This document shows positions 1-9,254 of a stretch of DNA of 52,753 nucleotides, in pieces. Both the position numbers and the translations under genes were made by a program. This DNA is from Gracilaria gracilis. Lineage: Eukaryota > Rhodophyta > Florideophyceae > Gracilariales > Gracilariaceae. The notes under the pieces were generated by a model, which did no database searches, was not told the origin of the DNA, and was given only the letters and a program-made list of their open reading frames with translations. Each line of letters opens with the position of its first letter. Position 1 is the stretch's first letter. The stretch covers positions 1 to 52,753 of the forward strand of contig JARGSG010000269.1 in the NCBI GenBank assembly GCA_030374805.1, written 5' to 3'.

Positions 1-1066
1 CCCTCCAAAATCTTGAATACTTCATCGTCTTTGGCCATCCTGTATGCAATGTTCGCATAACGTAGAATTTGCCTGACCTGAAGATCGCCTAAAGCACCAG
101 TGCTCTTCACCATCGCTGCCACGTCTACCACCCGTAGTTGCGACATTGTGACTGTTCTTCTCTCAATGGCTGCTTTCACATGCGAAACGCAGGCGTGCAA
201 ATTGTCCATGACGTTCATCGGCAACACTTGCTGCGAGTTCTGATTCAAAACCGCACCAAGGCAAGCACTTCAAACATTGAAAGCAGTGTGCCATCCGCCT
301 TCGAAAACAAGGTGGCTTCATAATTTTCCAACAGGTTCCTGAAATAGTTTGCGATGTCAGGGTTCTGGCTCTCGGCTAACCGCCTGAATGCTTTTAGCCT
401 ATGGCGCCCGTCCACAATCCAGGCATTCCTTGACGACACGCTCGTACCGGTCCTCACCCATCACGAAATACGCACCTGGTACATCTTCTTTCGCTCTACT
501 TTGGAGAGCAACAGAAATGCGTCCCCAGTTCTGGAAGATTCAAAGCCTTGCTGAACTTTTGCTCGAGGATTTTCAATATGCCCATTCCTTATGGCACGCA
601 AGGGATCTGAAGGTTCAACGGCCAGCGTTAATAGATTGATACGAACAACTCTTCGTTCAAATTTGTCAAAGGTCGATCTCTGGAATGGCTAGCCTCTTCG
701 TTGCTTCTTCAATGGCCTTCTCGGTACTGGTACCCCCAAATTCATCTACATGTACTACTTCGTCATCATCGACTGCCACAACATCGGTCTCTATCATCAT
801 ATTGCGCATCGTGTTGACGCTGTTGTGGTGGCTGCGGTTCTGGGCCAGGTAGAATGTCATCTTCATACTCCACAGGGTTGCATGGCCGTTGATTCGACTC
901 GTTCACTCTTTCGGTCGATGGAACCATTACTTCGCGCTTCTTGGCTCTGCTTCCTTGGTGCACAGAAAAGGTAGTACTTCTCGGTGAAATTCCCAGTCAC
1001 CACGAGGCGAACACGAAAAAGCGACACAGGGTAAACTGTTCTTCTTGTAATGTACCAAAGCTAAGA

Positions 1067-1302
1067 CTCAACACATTGCTCCGCGTCCGCATTCGTCCAT
1101 GGTGTATGACCAGGGGCTCTTGTCCCAAAATATAACTTGAATGCTTCATGTCCTAGGACACCATGAAAAAGTGGTTCATGTTCTTGCATCACGGAATTTT
1201 CAAAAAAAGTTTTTGTAAATAAATACCAATTTTTTGGAAACACCCCGCGCGCTTTGCACGAACATGAACCAAGTTTTCGCCATGTCCTAGGACATGGCCC
1301 CC
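1067..1302. repeat. Solitary copy of the 235-bp A unit of the 11.6-16 kb array
   Basis: This segment matches the A units of the array at 11.8-14.5 kb almost base for base. It begins at the CTCAACACATTGCTCC segment and ends with the palindrome CATGTCCTAGGACATG (1281-1296). The next six bases, GCCCCC, are those that begin the following unit in the array (compare 12797-12802). The copy therefore spans a unit junction, as if taken from a tandem array or a circle. It interrupts the minus-strand ParB-like pseudogene. No target duplication is obvious. Confidence 0.85.
1147..1296. mobile_element. 150-bp inverted-repeat element (MITE-like), solitary copy
   Basis: The left end (CATGTCCTAGGACACC, then AAGTGGTTCATGTTCTTGCA) is an imperfect reverse complement of the right end (TGCACGAACATGAACCAAG, then CATGTCCTAGGACATG). 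Each arm is about 42 bp and the interior is AT-rich. Both ends carry the 12-bp palindrome TGTCCTAGGACA. It has no coding capacity. The structure fits a miniature inverted-repeat element, but no target-site duplication can be seen, and this copy appears to have moved with its flanking A-unit spacer. Confidence 0.6.
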
Positions 1303-1592
1303 CGGCAATATTGCTTTCTTTTTCAAGGATTCGGTCGCATTCCCAGAGCGCTCGCTGTTCATCAACGAGCTTCTTTCCGGATCATTTTCATCGCGCATCC
1401 GCAAACACTACCATACTGCGCCACCTTCAAAACGTAAACAAGTTCATTGCAGGCATTACGAACGAGCTTTAATCCCTCCAACACTGTTGAGGCCATACTT
1501 GAAACTCTCTTTTCTTCAAGACGCAGGATTATTTTGTCGAAGCGCCTCTGCTCTATTTGGCCATCCGCCTTTCCTAGCACCAGAGTCGCAAC

Positions 1593-4500
1593 ATGACGAC
1601 AAAGGCCATTCGTACCATTACTTGCTTTTTAGCCTGCCGCGAAGTATGGCTCGAGCAATGCCCGGAAGTAGTAACGCAAGCTCAGAATTACGCATCATTC
1701 GCGAAATGGATAAGGCAGTTGGAGGAGGCTAAAAGGTCTGCAGGTGAGCCTTCACCACATCCTCCCGCTGTGGCCAACCTTCTTCACGTGCTTCTAGACG
1801 GAAGGGACATCAGAAATTACGAAACCGCAAGCTTGGCTGTGGGGGGGTTGTTTAATCAACACCTTCACAATTACTACCGCATCGCTTTTGCTACCGATAT
1901 GCACCCTGGAGAGTCAGACCGCCGAGTACGGCAGTTTGTTTTGCATTTATGCAACTGTAGACTCCGCTGGTATCCTTACACCTCTTTACTGGTTCCATTC
2001 TTTACTTGTTCTGTTTTTCGCCCAGCTCGAACAACGGCGAAACAAAAGGACAGTATTTTCCTCACGGAACCATCAACAAGGTGGGAACAACTTTTGTTCT
2101 TATCCGCCCTGGTGCATATATCAAAGTTTCGGAAGGACAAAGGCTCTCACATCCCATCCCTGAAGAGATTAGGTCGAAAGGGAGCCCAACGTATTGGGAA
2201 ATCCATACAGCTGCTTGTACGCGCTTGGGACCGATTTTCTTTTTATCTGGGTTTCCAGAGCGTGGAGCAACTATGCACTCCTTACGTTTTTCTCGATAAC
2301 AACCTGGTATACAAAGTGGTCGATTCCCGATCGGATGGCTATGTTTCAAGGCGTTCTGCGAAAGAATTTCATATATCCCCGAGTCTAACACATGATCCGA
2401 CGCAAGTTTCCCAGTTCGCCTTATCTATCACAGACACAATTGACAACAGCTTGCGTGAAATTGTATCCGATTTCCTTTCTGATATATATGCAGTAACGGA
2501 ATACGACGAATTATACTCGTGCCAAGACCAAGGTCCCTTCCGTTTTTATGAATCATTGAAGGTGCCGACCTCCTGTAGTACCCCCTCTGCTTCTCAACAC
2601 ACACATATGGACACTGATCTTCTCCCCAACCATTTTCTTCGGTATCCCTACGCTTTGACTGCCAATATTCGCAGTTCGGTGGAGATGTACAAATCACCAA
2701 AAACGGTGCCCCACCGGGTCCTTTTGAGGATCCGATGTCGACCACCTTCTGATACGCCGCTTTCAAAGCAACCACCCCGCAAGAGAAGAAAAAGTGATGC
2801 ACCAAAAACTGCCTCTGGTTCTACCGTATACAACGTCCCGAAACCGCTGCACCGCCGAACTCTCAACGATTTGTTGCGCACCCCACCACTCAATGCGGGA
2901 AAAGGTGCGTCAAGTGAAGAAGATGCAAATCCGGGAGCTTCCGTCCCAGAACTGGCGGCGATTAAACAGCGTGACTTGCATTCGGCAATCAGCAATCTTT
3001 ACAACATCGTTGGGGACAAGTTTGCTCTCCTGGATACTGGGTTCGAGAACTTCGCAAATGCTTTGAGGCTGAAGTACGGACATTTGAACATCATTGGTAA
3101 AACGCAACTTGTTCTAATTGATCCTCCTCGTAATATTCGCGACTACTCGTACGATACCCTCAATCACGACCAAATAATAATGACGGTACGTCTGATTGGG
3201 AAACTCCTTCGCCCTGGAGGTCATGCACTCATTTTGTCGTCATTTCAGATGGCGCAAACCTGGATAGAGCTGTTTACAAAGGCCCCGAATCTCCCGGCAA
3301 CGAAACTTCGTTGTGAAGATTTCGAAGCAGATATGGAAGACACTGACGATGATAGTAGCAGTGATGAAAGTGAAGAGGGCGAAAGTACTGGACGTACACC
3401 AACAACACCTCCCCACCGTAAGAGCAGCTTAACTAAATCAACATTCACTGTCGATCAAGTTCCAATCGTGTTCTCATGGCATCCTTCTCAAAACAAGGGC
3501 AGCAGTTCGAAAAGAAAGAATTCCATTCTCGTAAACATGAATGAGTACGCGATACACGTGAAGAGAAATGGTCTCACTTCCGCAAACGAATTCGAAATGG
3601 AAAACACGGACAGAAATTTCAACTTCGTCGGGTGTTCTTACCCACCTTGGAAAAACACAATAAACAATATCAAAGATCTCCCACCACACGAGCAGGTTCG
3701 GGTAACTTTTAACCCAAGTGCCCCAGATGGTACCGATTCCAGAAACTCAACGGATACAATTGGTTCTCGTGTCAAGACTTACGCTCTACGAAGTGATCAA
3801 AAACCGATCGCACTGATCCAAGAACTTATTGCTCGCTACTCCAGGCCTGGCGACATTGTGATCGACTTTTTTGCTGGAACGTTCTCAACAGCGATAGCCG
3901 CAATGTCACTGCCAGGACACCGCCGTTTCTTTGGTTGTGAAATAGACGTACGGTGTCATGCAGCTGCAAAGCTGAACTTTCTTATTGCTCTCTCGAAGAC
4001 GATATACTACAGGGCAAACGATATCTTGTTTGATATGGGCCTGTATAAAAAAGCTATGTGCCTTATAACTACTGTGGTTCGGCTTCTCACATGCGGAAGT
4101 GTGGAGAATGCCGTGTTTCCAGGGAACCTGTACTTGAAACGTGTTGATCCACTTACCGTTCTCGCTGGTGACAAGCGCTGGAGAGCTCCCGCTCCATATC
4201 CGCATTACCAAAGGTTTTCTAGTGCCATACTTGCAGCACTGAGCTCAATGTGGAACGATCATGCTTTTGTCCGAATGGCAAACAGTACACCATTCCAAAA
4301 ATGGACGGAACGTTACCAAGGGCTTCTGCAACAGGTGAGCATGGAAGATCTGTTACTGGTGGAAAGTTCTGCGAACAACCTCATTATTGCAAAGAGTACC
4401 ATACAGCACCCACTCGCCGGTAAAGGTGCATTTGCGGCCCAAACGTTTCGAAAAGACCAGGTCATCTGCCAGTATTACGGCACTTTAGTCTACCACGACC

Positions 4501-4956
4501 TTACCAAGAGGCACCAGGAGGTGAAAAGTGCCTATTCGTGTTCTCATAATTACGGACATGGTGTTCTGGCAGTGGACTGCCAAAGATTTGCAGAGTACGC
4601 AATCCAAGTTTCAGTTCGTCCTGCAGCATTCCCAGACGTGACAACTATAGATAAGAAAAACGGTCTCAAAACAGTATATGTCGTACCGTTTTAAGTTCTG
4701 TACTGCAGCATACATTAATGATTACAACTACCACCATATGGATAAGCAGTTCCAGGCAGCAATGAACAATCGAATTCCTGACGCACACCGCCGTGTGCCA
4801 AATGTTCAGTTTCAACTTAAAACTGACAATATTAGTCACCCAGATCACCTCGAGAATCAGGCAATGATCAACGTCATTGCAACTCGAACGATCAACCCTG
4901 GACAGGAGCTCTTTACTTCGTACGAAAAATGCGGTGTGGTAACATCTCTCTGCTAG
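1593..4956 (+). CDS. DNA N6-adenine/N4-cytosine methyltransferase (beta-class order) fused to a SET domain; one frameshift
   Basis: ATG at 1593; one frame runs to a TAA at 4692-4694 (1033 codons) and continues in the next frame to 4956. The N-terminal ~390 residues are unassigned, followed by a basic PRKRRK patch (~395) that could be a nuclear localisation signal. A methyltransferase core follows: motif IV-like DPPR (510-513), LLRPGGHALILSS, an acidic serine-rich linker (~579-602), YPPW, then QKPIALIQELIARYSRPGD leading to motif I VIDFFAGTFSTA (756-767) and FGCEID (780-785). Motif IV before motif I is the beta-class order of DNA methyltransferases such as CcrM. A SET domain follows: GKGAFAAQTF (~943-952), ICQYYG, and, after the frameshift, AAYIN and NPGQELFTSY. 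The break lies at the T run 4689-4692; leaving out one T joins VVPF to KFCTAAYIN with no residue lost. A sequencing indel, a true mutation or a very short intron would each explain it. Inferred role: nuclear DNA and protein methylation. Confidence 0.75.
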
Positions 4957-5106
4957 TGAAATAATAGAATCATTCCTTCAAAGTGTACAGCCGTTCTTAT
5001 ATTGAGATGAGTGGTCGCGGTGTTTAGAATTTAATGGACACGTTTTCTTTGATGAATACCGCGAGGTGTACTACAGAACTCGGTAGAAAACGGCTGAGCA
5101 CGTTAA

Positions 5107-5528
5107 GTGATGGATTTGTGGGATGATAGGTACCTGATTTCAAGGATGTTCAATGATTTGGTTATTGCAGACAACCATACGTTGAATAACACGCACATTG
5201 CAACTTTCAGAAAGGCAATGAACGCTCCGGAAGATGTTTTGTACAATGTTGCTCGAAAGTTAGACATGGATAGTGCTGGTGGGTTTTGGCGAGATAATCA
5301 AATGAAGTGGCGAAGATATCAGCAAATTGTTGTGGATGCTAAGAGTAGGGGAATCGGTAGAAAAAAAGGGGGTTCTGAAACGACTATCTGTTTTCGTACT
5401 GCGCGTAGACAGTGTACCAGACTGCTAGACCTCGGTTAGATTTTGGCGTGATGCGGGCGGACATGCCAAGTGAGCTCCACAAGTCGTACAGGGAATGTTG
5501 CCGTCTGCTCAGCGATAGAAGATGAACA
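5107..5528 (+). pseudogene. Decayed fragment of an unknown gene
   Basis: An open frame of 110 codons begins at an ATG at 5107 (MMDLWDDRYLISRMF) and ends at 5439. A second protein-like stretch, DFGVMRADMPSELHKSYREC, follows in another frame to a TGA at about 5528. Together they suggest a gene remnant with one or two frame changes. It lies 150 bp downstream of the SET frame on the same strand, so it could be a remnant of the same locus. No family is recognised. The charged, helical composition (FWRDNQMKWRRYQQ) is the only visible feature. A short independent gene ending at 5439 is the alternative. Confidence 0.35.
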
Positions 5529-5957
5529 CAGCCAACGGATGCATGCTGTTGGCTATTTCCACCCTTAACAAGGACGTATGGTTACATATAGTCTACGACA
5601 GTGCTTTTCAGCTTCTGAAGCAATGCACAGAACAAACTATGATTAAACCCAACAAAACTGTGGTACAAAACTGTGGTACACAAACATGAACCGGGTTTTG
5701 GCTTTGTCCTAGGACATGCGGTATACATATTTGAAAAATACTGTTCACAATTTTGAACACCTGTACAACGTGTAGAATGCAAAAGTGCATTTTACACGTG
5801 GAGGATTGTTTCTCGCGACGCAGCTTTTGCAAATCGTGAGAGCTTGCTCCACTCCATCTGCAGCAATCGTGGACATTGACGAGAAGCTCATTTCAACCCT
5901 TTGTTCTCTCACATTGAGGTTATCGACTTGCCACATGCATGTCGCTGGAATCCGAAA
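5529..5957. other. Intergenic region with a solitary half of the inverted-repeat element
   Basis: No gene is seen. At about 5680-5718 the sequence CACAAACATGAACC, then TTTTGGCTTTGTCCTAGGACATG, closely matches the right arm of the 150-bp element. The 12-bp palindrome TGTCCTAGGACA lies at 5705-5716. Further right (about 5786-5802), TGCATTTTACACGTGG is the reverse complement of a B-unit segment (CCACGTGTAAAA), so a diverged, rearranged piece of the array family may lie here. A 14-bp direct duplication (AAAACTGTGGTAC) occurs at about 5656-5681. The region should also hold the promoter of the gene beginning at 5958. Confidence 0.5.
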
Positions 5958-7730
5958 ATGAGCTTCGAAAACGATCCGAGAATTGGACCTGTCGAAAACC
6001 CAGATATTGATCGTGTTATTTCGGAGTATAACAAGGCAGTACGGCAGTGTCATAAACCACTTGAAGCAGAGCGAATGCCAGCGACGGATTCAGAAAGCGA
6101 GAACGAATACCTCTTGATTTCATTGGGCGATTCTTCTTCAGAATACGAACGCGATGATTGTTCGAGCGCCGACGGAAGATCTAGTGGCGATGCCCATGGG
6201 TCTGGGTCTGAATGGAATCTAGATGAACTAATTGTTGACTCGTCCTCTGATTTGCAAAAGCAGAAAGACGAGTCGAGTCACAAATTAGAGCATCCAGGGA
6301 TTAGACCCGAAGGCATTGTACCGGAAATACAGAAAGCAGCTGAGCTAACAGCTCAAACGTTGAATGATGGATTGAAGTATACCAGTCTGAAAGGCGTTTT
6401 CTTCTCTGCAGATGTTATTGGTACACATCGCCAAAATGAGGTTCTCCAAAATTCCCCATCACTCTGTGACACATTTCATCTCAACTTCTTTTACCTTTTG
6501 GCAAAGCATGGAAACTTTCTTTTGCCAACACATCTGAATCGCAAAGGTTTCGAATGGGCAAACAAGGACGAGTGGTATCTGTGCTCGATCATGAAAAGCG
6601 GACACCCGTGGGATGTGTCAAATGCTGGTGAGCTTTACAAGCTTCTGCTACCTTTGGAAATGGTTGAAAATGATCGTTCATACCAGAAGTCTATCAAACT
6701 TCAGATGAGTGGATTTGAATCCATTCTGAAGAATGATTGGCACGCATATGAAAGGAATCGTATGCTCTTGTTGCAAACCAAAGGCCAGCAGTTTTTCGAG
6801 CATCTTTGTACGGCAGATGGTATTAGAGCCCGATCAGTATCTCTCAAGGACAAGCGTGGGTGTTTGTATTTCGATAATTCGTGTGCCTTAGATTCACTTC
6901 TGTTCATCTTCCCACACCTCTATTGGATGCTTTTTAAGAAGGAACTTTTCGGGAAGACCGATAATGGGATATCGTACGCCTTCAAAGCTCCAGGAGCTAT
7001 AGTGGTGTGCGTCATAATGCAAAGTTTATTCTCAATTGGAGTGAATCACTACCGTGAACGTTTTCATCAGCGAATCTCGAACTACTTGCGAGTTCTAATC
7101 CAAGATCTTTCGAGCTTTTACAGGCCAAGAGGAAAGCCCCTTCCTCGTTTTTGGGACCCATGTAAGAAAAATCCCTTCTTGAACATAAACGAAGTAGTTT
7201 GGTATATCCTCCCAAGACTGCTCGGCGCAAAGGGACACTGTAGCTTACTATCTCAATTGGAGTTCAGGAGGATAATGATATCTGATGATTGCTTGAAAGA
7301 TTGCTTGAGGGATCGCAAGACTTCATCTACTTTTGCTGAATTTCTTCACGACCTCGTTATTCTCAAGAACGGCCGTGTGGTTGAAGGATGCCTTGTATTT
7401 CACCTAGATGAAAAAGTTTCAAACCCAAATGTTCAAGTACTTAAAGAGCTTCTTGGTGAAACCCGTACATTTTCTTCCAATGGATATGAGTTGAAAATTC
7501 TGGCATTCTTAGGATACGAACTTAAATCTTCCGAAACTCACTTTATTTCAGGCGTTCTGTTCAAGGCCACTAACGGCAAAGACAGAATCTACTTTTACGA
7601 CGGCACAAATGATGGTGGGAAACCCAAAGGAATGACGCTGCGGACTGCATTTCAGAAGAACAATTCTGTTTTCTCCGTTCCCCGTCTACTTACTTTTGCA
7701 GTGGCTTCGAGGGCAGAAGTCATTGAATAA
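5958..7730 (+). CDS. USP-like cysteine peptidase, paralogue 1
   Basis: 590 aa. The frame is open from 5901, but that codon is TTG; the first in-frame ATG is at 5958 (MSFENDPRIG). Residues ~40-115 are acidic and serine-rich, probably disordered. The remainder aligns by eye with the gene at 23008-24849. A Cys box, FDNSCALDSLLFIFPHLYW, carries the candidate nucleophile C309. A shared helix is ISNYLRVLIQDL. A His box, THFISGVLF, has H528, followed by IYFYDGTNDGGKP with D548. The order Asn-Ser-Cys, then His, then Asp after a short aromatic strand is that of papain-like ubiquitin-specific proteases (peptidase C19 and relatives). Deubiquitinase or SUMO-protease activity is inferred from these motifs; the substrate is unknown. 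It converges on the FAM gene whose stop lies 35 bp away. No intron is needed. Confidence 0.7.
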   Translation: MSFENDPRIGPVENPDIDRVISEYNKAVRQCHKPLEAERMPATDSESENEYLLISLGDSSSEYERDDCSSADGRSSGDAHGSGSEWNLDELIVDSSSDLQKQKDESSHKLEHPGIRPEGIVPEIQKAAELTAQTLNDGLKYTSLKGVFFSADVIGTHRQNEVLQNSPSLCDTFHLNFFYLLAKHGNFLLPTHLNRKGFEWANKDEWYLCSIMKSGHPWDVSNAGELYKLLLPLEMVENDRSYQKSIKLQMSGFESILKNDWHAYERNRMLLLQTKGQQFFEHLCTADGIRARSVSLKDKRGCLYFDNSCALDSLLFIFPHLYWMLFKKELFGKTDNGISYAFKAPGAIVVCVIMQSLFSIGVNHYRERFHQRISNYLRVLIQDLSSFYRPRGKPLPRFWDPCKKNPFLNINEVVWYILPRLLGAKGHCSLLSQLEFRRIMISDDCLKDCLRDRKTSSTFAEFLHDLVILKNGRVVEGCLVFHLDEKVSNPNVQVLKELLGETRTFSSNGYELKILAFLGYELKSSETHFISGVLFKATNGKDRIYFYDGTNDGGKPKGMTLRTAFQKNNSVFSVPRLLTFAVASRAEVIE

Positions 7731-7765
7731 GATCAGAAGAATAGATGAAGCTTTTTTTTGCAAAA

Positions 7766-8920
7766 TCAGCTTCGCAGGACACCATATATCTTTCTTATAT
7801 CACAGATATTGGTTAAAGATTCTTCAATATCTTCATTTAGCCTGCCTATCCAGTCGTGAGAGACCATTGATTTTCTCTCCAAACCATTATGTAGAGCATA
7901 GTTGTGTTGAGCGAGGTGTTGCTTCAAAGAGTTTGGAAGGAGGAAAAGGCACAGAGTGTTTTCCATATCCATTTCACAGAAGCAATAACTTGTGCCCCAT
8001 CCTTTTAGAGACTGCTCGCCGAAACGGAACTTGACAAAAAGCTTCGCCCTTACCTTCGAGGCAACAAGAGACCTAGGTTTCGTAGAGACTACTTGCTTCG
8101 GTTCTGAGCGTAACCAGCCTTCATATCTCCTAGAGTTAATTAGAACGCTTACACAAGTGTCTTCTCCTTCACCATAACCAAGGCTTTTCTTCGTCCCTTT
8201 CGACATGCTCAGAAACGAAATCGGGCGCCAGCAGTACGTACCACTGCCTTGATATGTGAAGATCCGTTCTAGTTGAGTACTTTCGTCAACAGAATGTGGT
8301 AGAGATAGATAATCCAACCAGGAAATTATAGATTCGGGCTTTGGGGCCGGTACCCAAGCCAAGTAGCATGGGTCGAAACTAGGAGCCCCAGCGAATCCTC
8401 GTTGCGAAGTTAAAGAGTTTTTCTGCGCCCACCTACATGCTTCCAGTAATTTGGTGTTACACGAGAGCGATGCAAAGATGAGCTGTGTTTCAAGAGCGCG
8501 CTGTAAAACTATGCCTCCGATCCATTGTTCATAGTGGCAAACCTTGGTCCTTGGCATAAATTTCAGCTCTCCTTTCAAGAACGTAAGAACTTTGTCATTT
8601 CGTGAAGAGTAGTAGTCCAGAAGTCGTTTGTTTTCACTAGAATATTCGTAGTGGCTGATTGTTCTAGAAACACGAGATCGGTTAAACTGGAAGCATACTT
8701 TGCCTTCACGTTTCACAAGAAACCCAAGCCTGTGGTAACGTTGATCGGGGGAAACCAATAGAAATTGCGGACATACGTTTCCATTCGCGACATCCAACAG
8801 AAACTGTGGTAACCAGGTGTCAGGTGGCAGACTTTCATTCTTGATACACGAAGGATCGTTGTACAACGAAAGGAGAATGGGCATTCTCTCCTTCGTTGAA
8901 GAATGTATATGGGACATCAT
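7766..8920 (-). CDS. FAM family protein, member 1 (unknown function)
   Basis: 384 aa from the ATG at 8920. The frame is open to 8944, but that codon is TTG; a later ATG at 8884 (MPILLSLYNDPS) lines up best with the family start. Four genes in this window share the same plan: an N-terminal (I/L)LxxYxxP segment followed by LP; a central W(I/V)(A/G)G segment, here QWIGGIVLQRAL; then a (C/A)W(Y/V)Pxxx.P..L..(F/W)L segment, here LAWVPAPKPESIISWL; and near the C terminus a hydrophobic strand ending in (F/L)LP, here LFLLPNS. I do not recognise the family. There is no signal peptide or membrane segment. It converges with the USP-like gene at 5958-7730, and the same pairing recurs at 21360-24849. Confidence 0.65.
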   Translation of the reverse strand: MMSHIHSSTKERMPILLSLYNDPSCIKNESLPPDTWLPQFLLDVANGNVCPQFLLVSPDQRYHRLGFLVKREGKVCFQFNRSRVSRTISHYEYSSENKRLLDYYSSRNDKVLTFLKGELKFMPRTKVCHYEQWIGGIVLQRALETQLIFASLSCNTKLLEACRWAQKNSLTSQRGFAGAPSFDPCYLAWVPAPKPESIISWLDYLSLPHSVDESTQLERIFTYQGSGTYCWRPISFLSMSKGTKKSLGYGEGEDTCVSVLINSRRYEGWLRSEPKQVVSTKPRSLVASKVRAKLFVKFRFGEQSLKGWGTSYCFCEMDMENTLCLFLLPNSLKQHLAQHNYALHNGLERKSMVSHDWIGRLNEDIEESLTNICDIRKIYGVLRS

Positions 8921-9254
8921 AATGATTCGGATGCCTCGGAACAAAGAAACTAAAAGGAGGGATCGGTTTTTCGGTTGCAGAGATCCAGGAGAGTATGAGA
9001 GAATGAACGACTAGACGGCCTGCGTTTGTGCACGATTACGATTTTTTACAAAAAGTACCGTAAGAAAACAAAATAATCACCTATCCAAGAATACTAAAGC
9101 TTCCTGAAAGCGTCTGGCTTCAGCTGCTGAATCTGGCGTGTTCTCTAGCGCGCTCGCATTATCACACCGATCTAAACCATTGAAAATGCTTTCAGGTATA
9201 TGTATTTGAATCGTGAACTTCTTTTTCATTCTTTCCTCAAGTGGAGAGGGCCAC
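8921..9254. other. Intergenic, with a possible 50-codon reading frame
   Basis: This lies between two minus-strand genes. A minus-strand frame from an ATG at 9229 to 9077 reads MKKKFTIQIHIPESIFNGLD and continues for 50 codons in all. Its composition is protein-like. It could be a small gene, or a C-terminal exon or frameshifted tail of the Myb gene that ends at 9255. Nothing else is seen. Confidence 0.3.

Larger units (their letters stand above)
1..1580 (-). pseudogene. Decayed ParB/Srx-like gene, interrupted by a repeat insertion
   Basis: Reading the minus strand from right to left gives protein-like segments that jump between frames. They include a basic helical stretch (about 1580-1390), a polar stretch (about 1395-1310), an acidic stretch (about 866-666), a segment with NPRAKVQQGFES (about 655-475), MGEDRYERVVKECL (about 465-425), and WIVDGRHRLKAFRRL (about 425-380). 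A further segment runs open from about 258 to the left edge. The IVDGRHRLKA motif, preceded by an NPR and a G(F/x)ES segment, resembles the core of ParB N-terminal (ParB/Srx fold) domains, which bind nucleotide or DNA and in phages and bacteria often accompany N6/N4 DNA methyltransferases. I count at least four frame changes and one in-frame TGA near 462, so the gene is broken. A 230-bp repeat unit sits inside it at about 1067-1296. The 5' limit is uncertain and the 3' end lies beyond the window. The fold assignment rests on motif reading only. Confidence 0.55.

Noticed and set aside
1189..1404. Minus-strand frame running through the repeat at 1189-1310
   Set aside because: Only the part right of ~1310 looks protein-like and was assigned to the pseudogene; the remainder is translated repeat.
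4678..4956. Separate 92-codon gene beginning at 4678
   Set aside because: It supplies the missing C-terminal half of the SET domain and overlaps the first frame exactly at a T run, so it is a continuation, not a gene.
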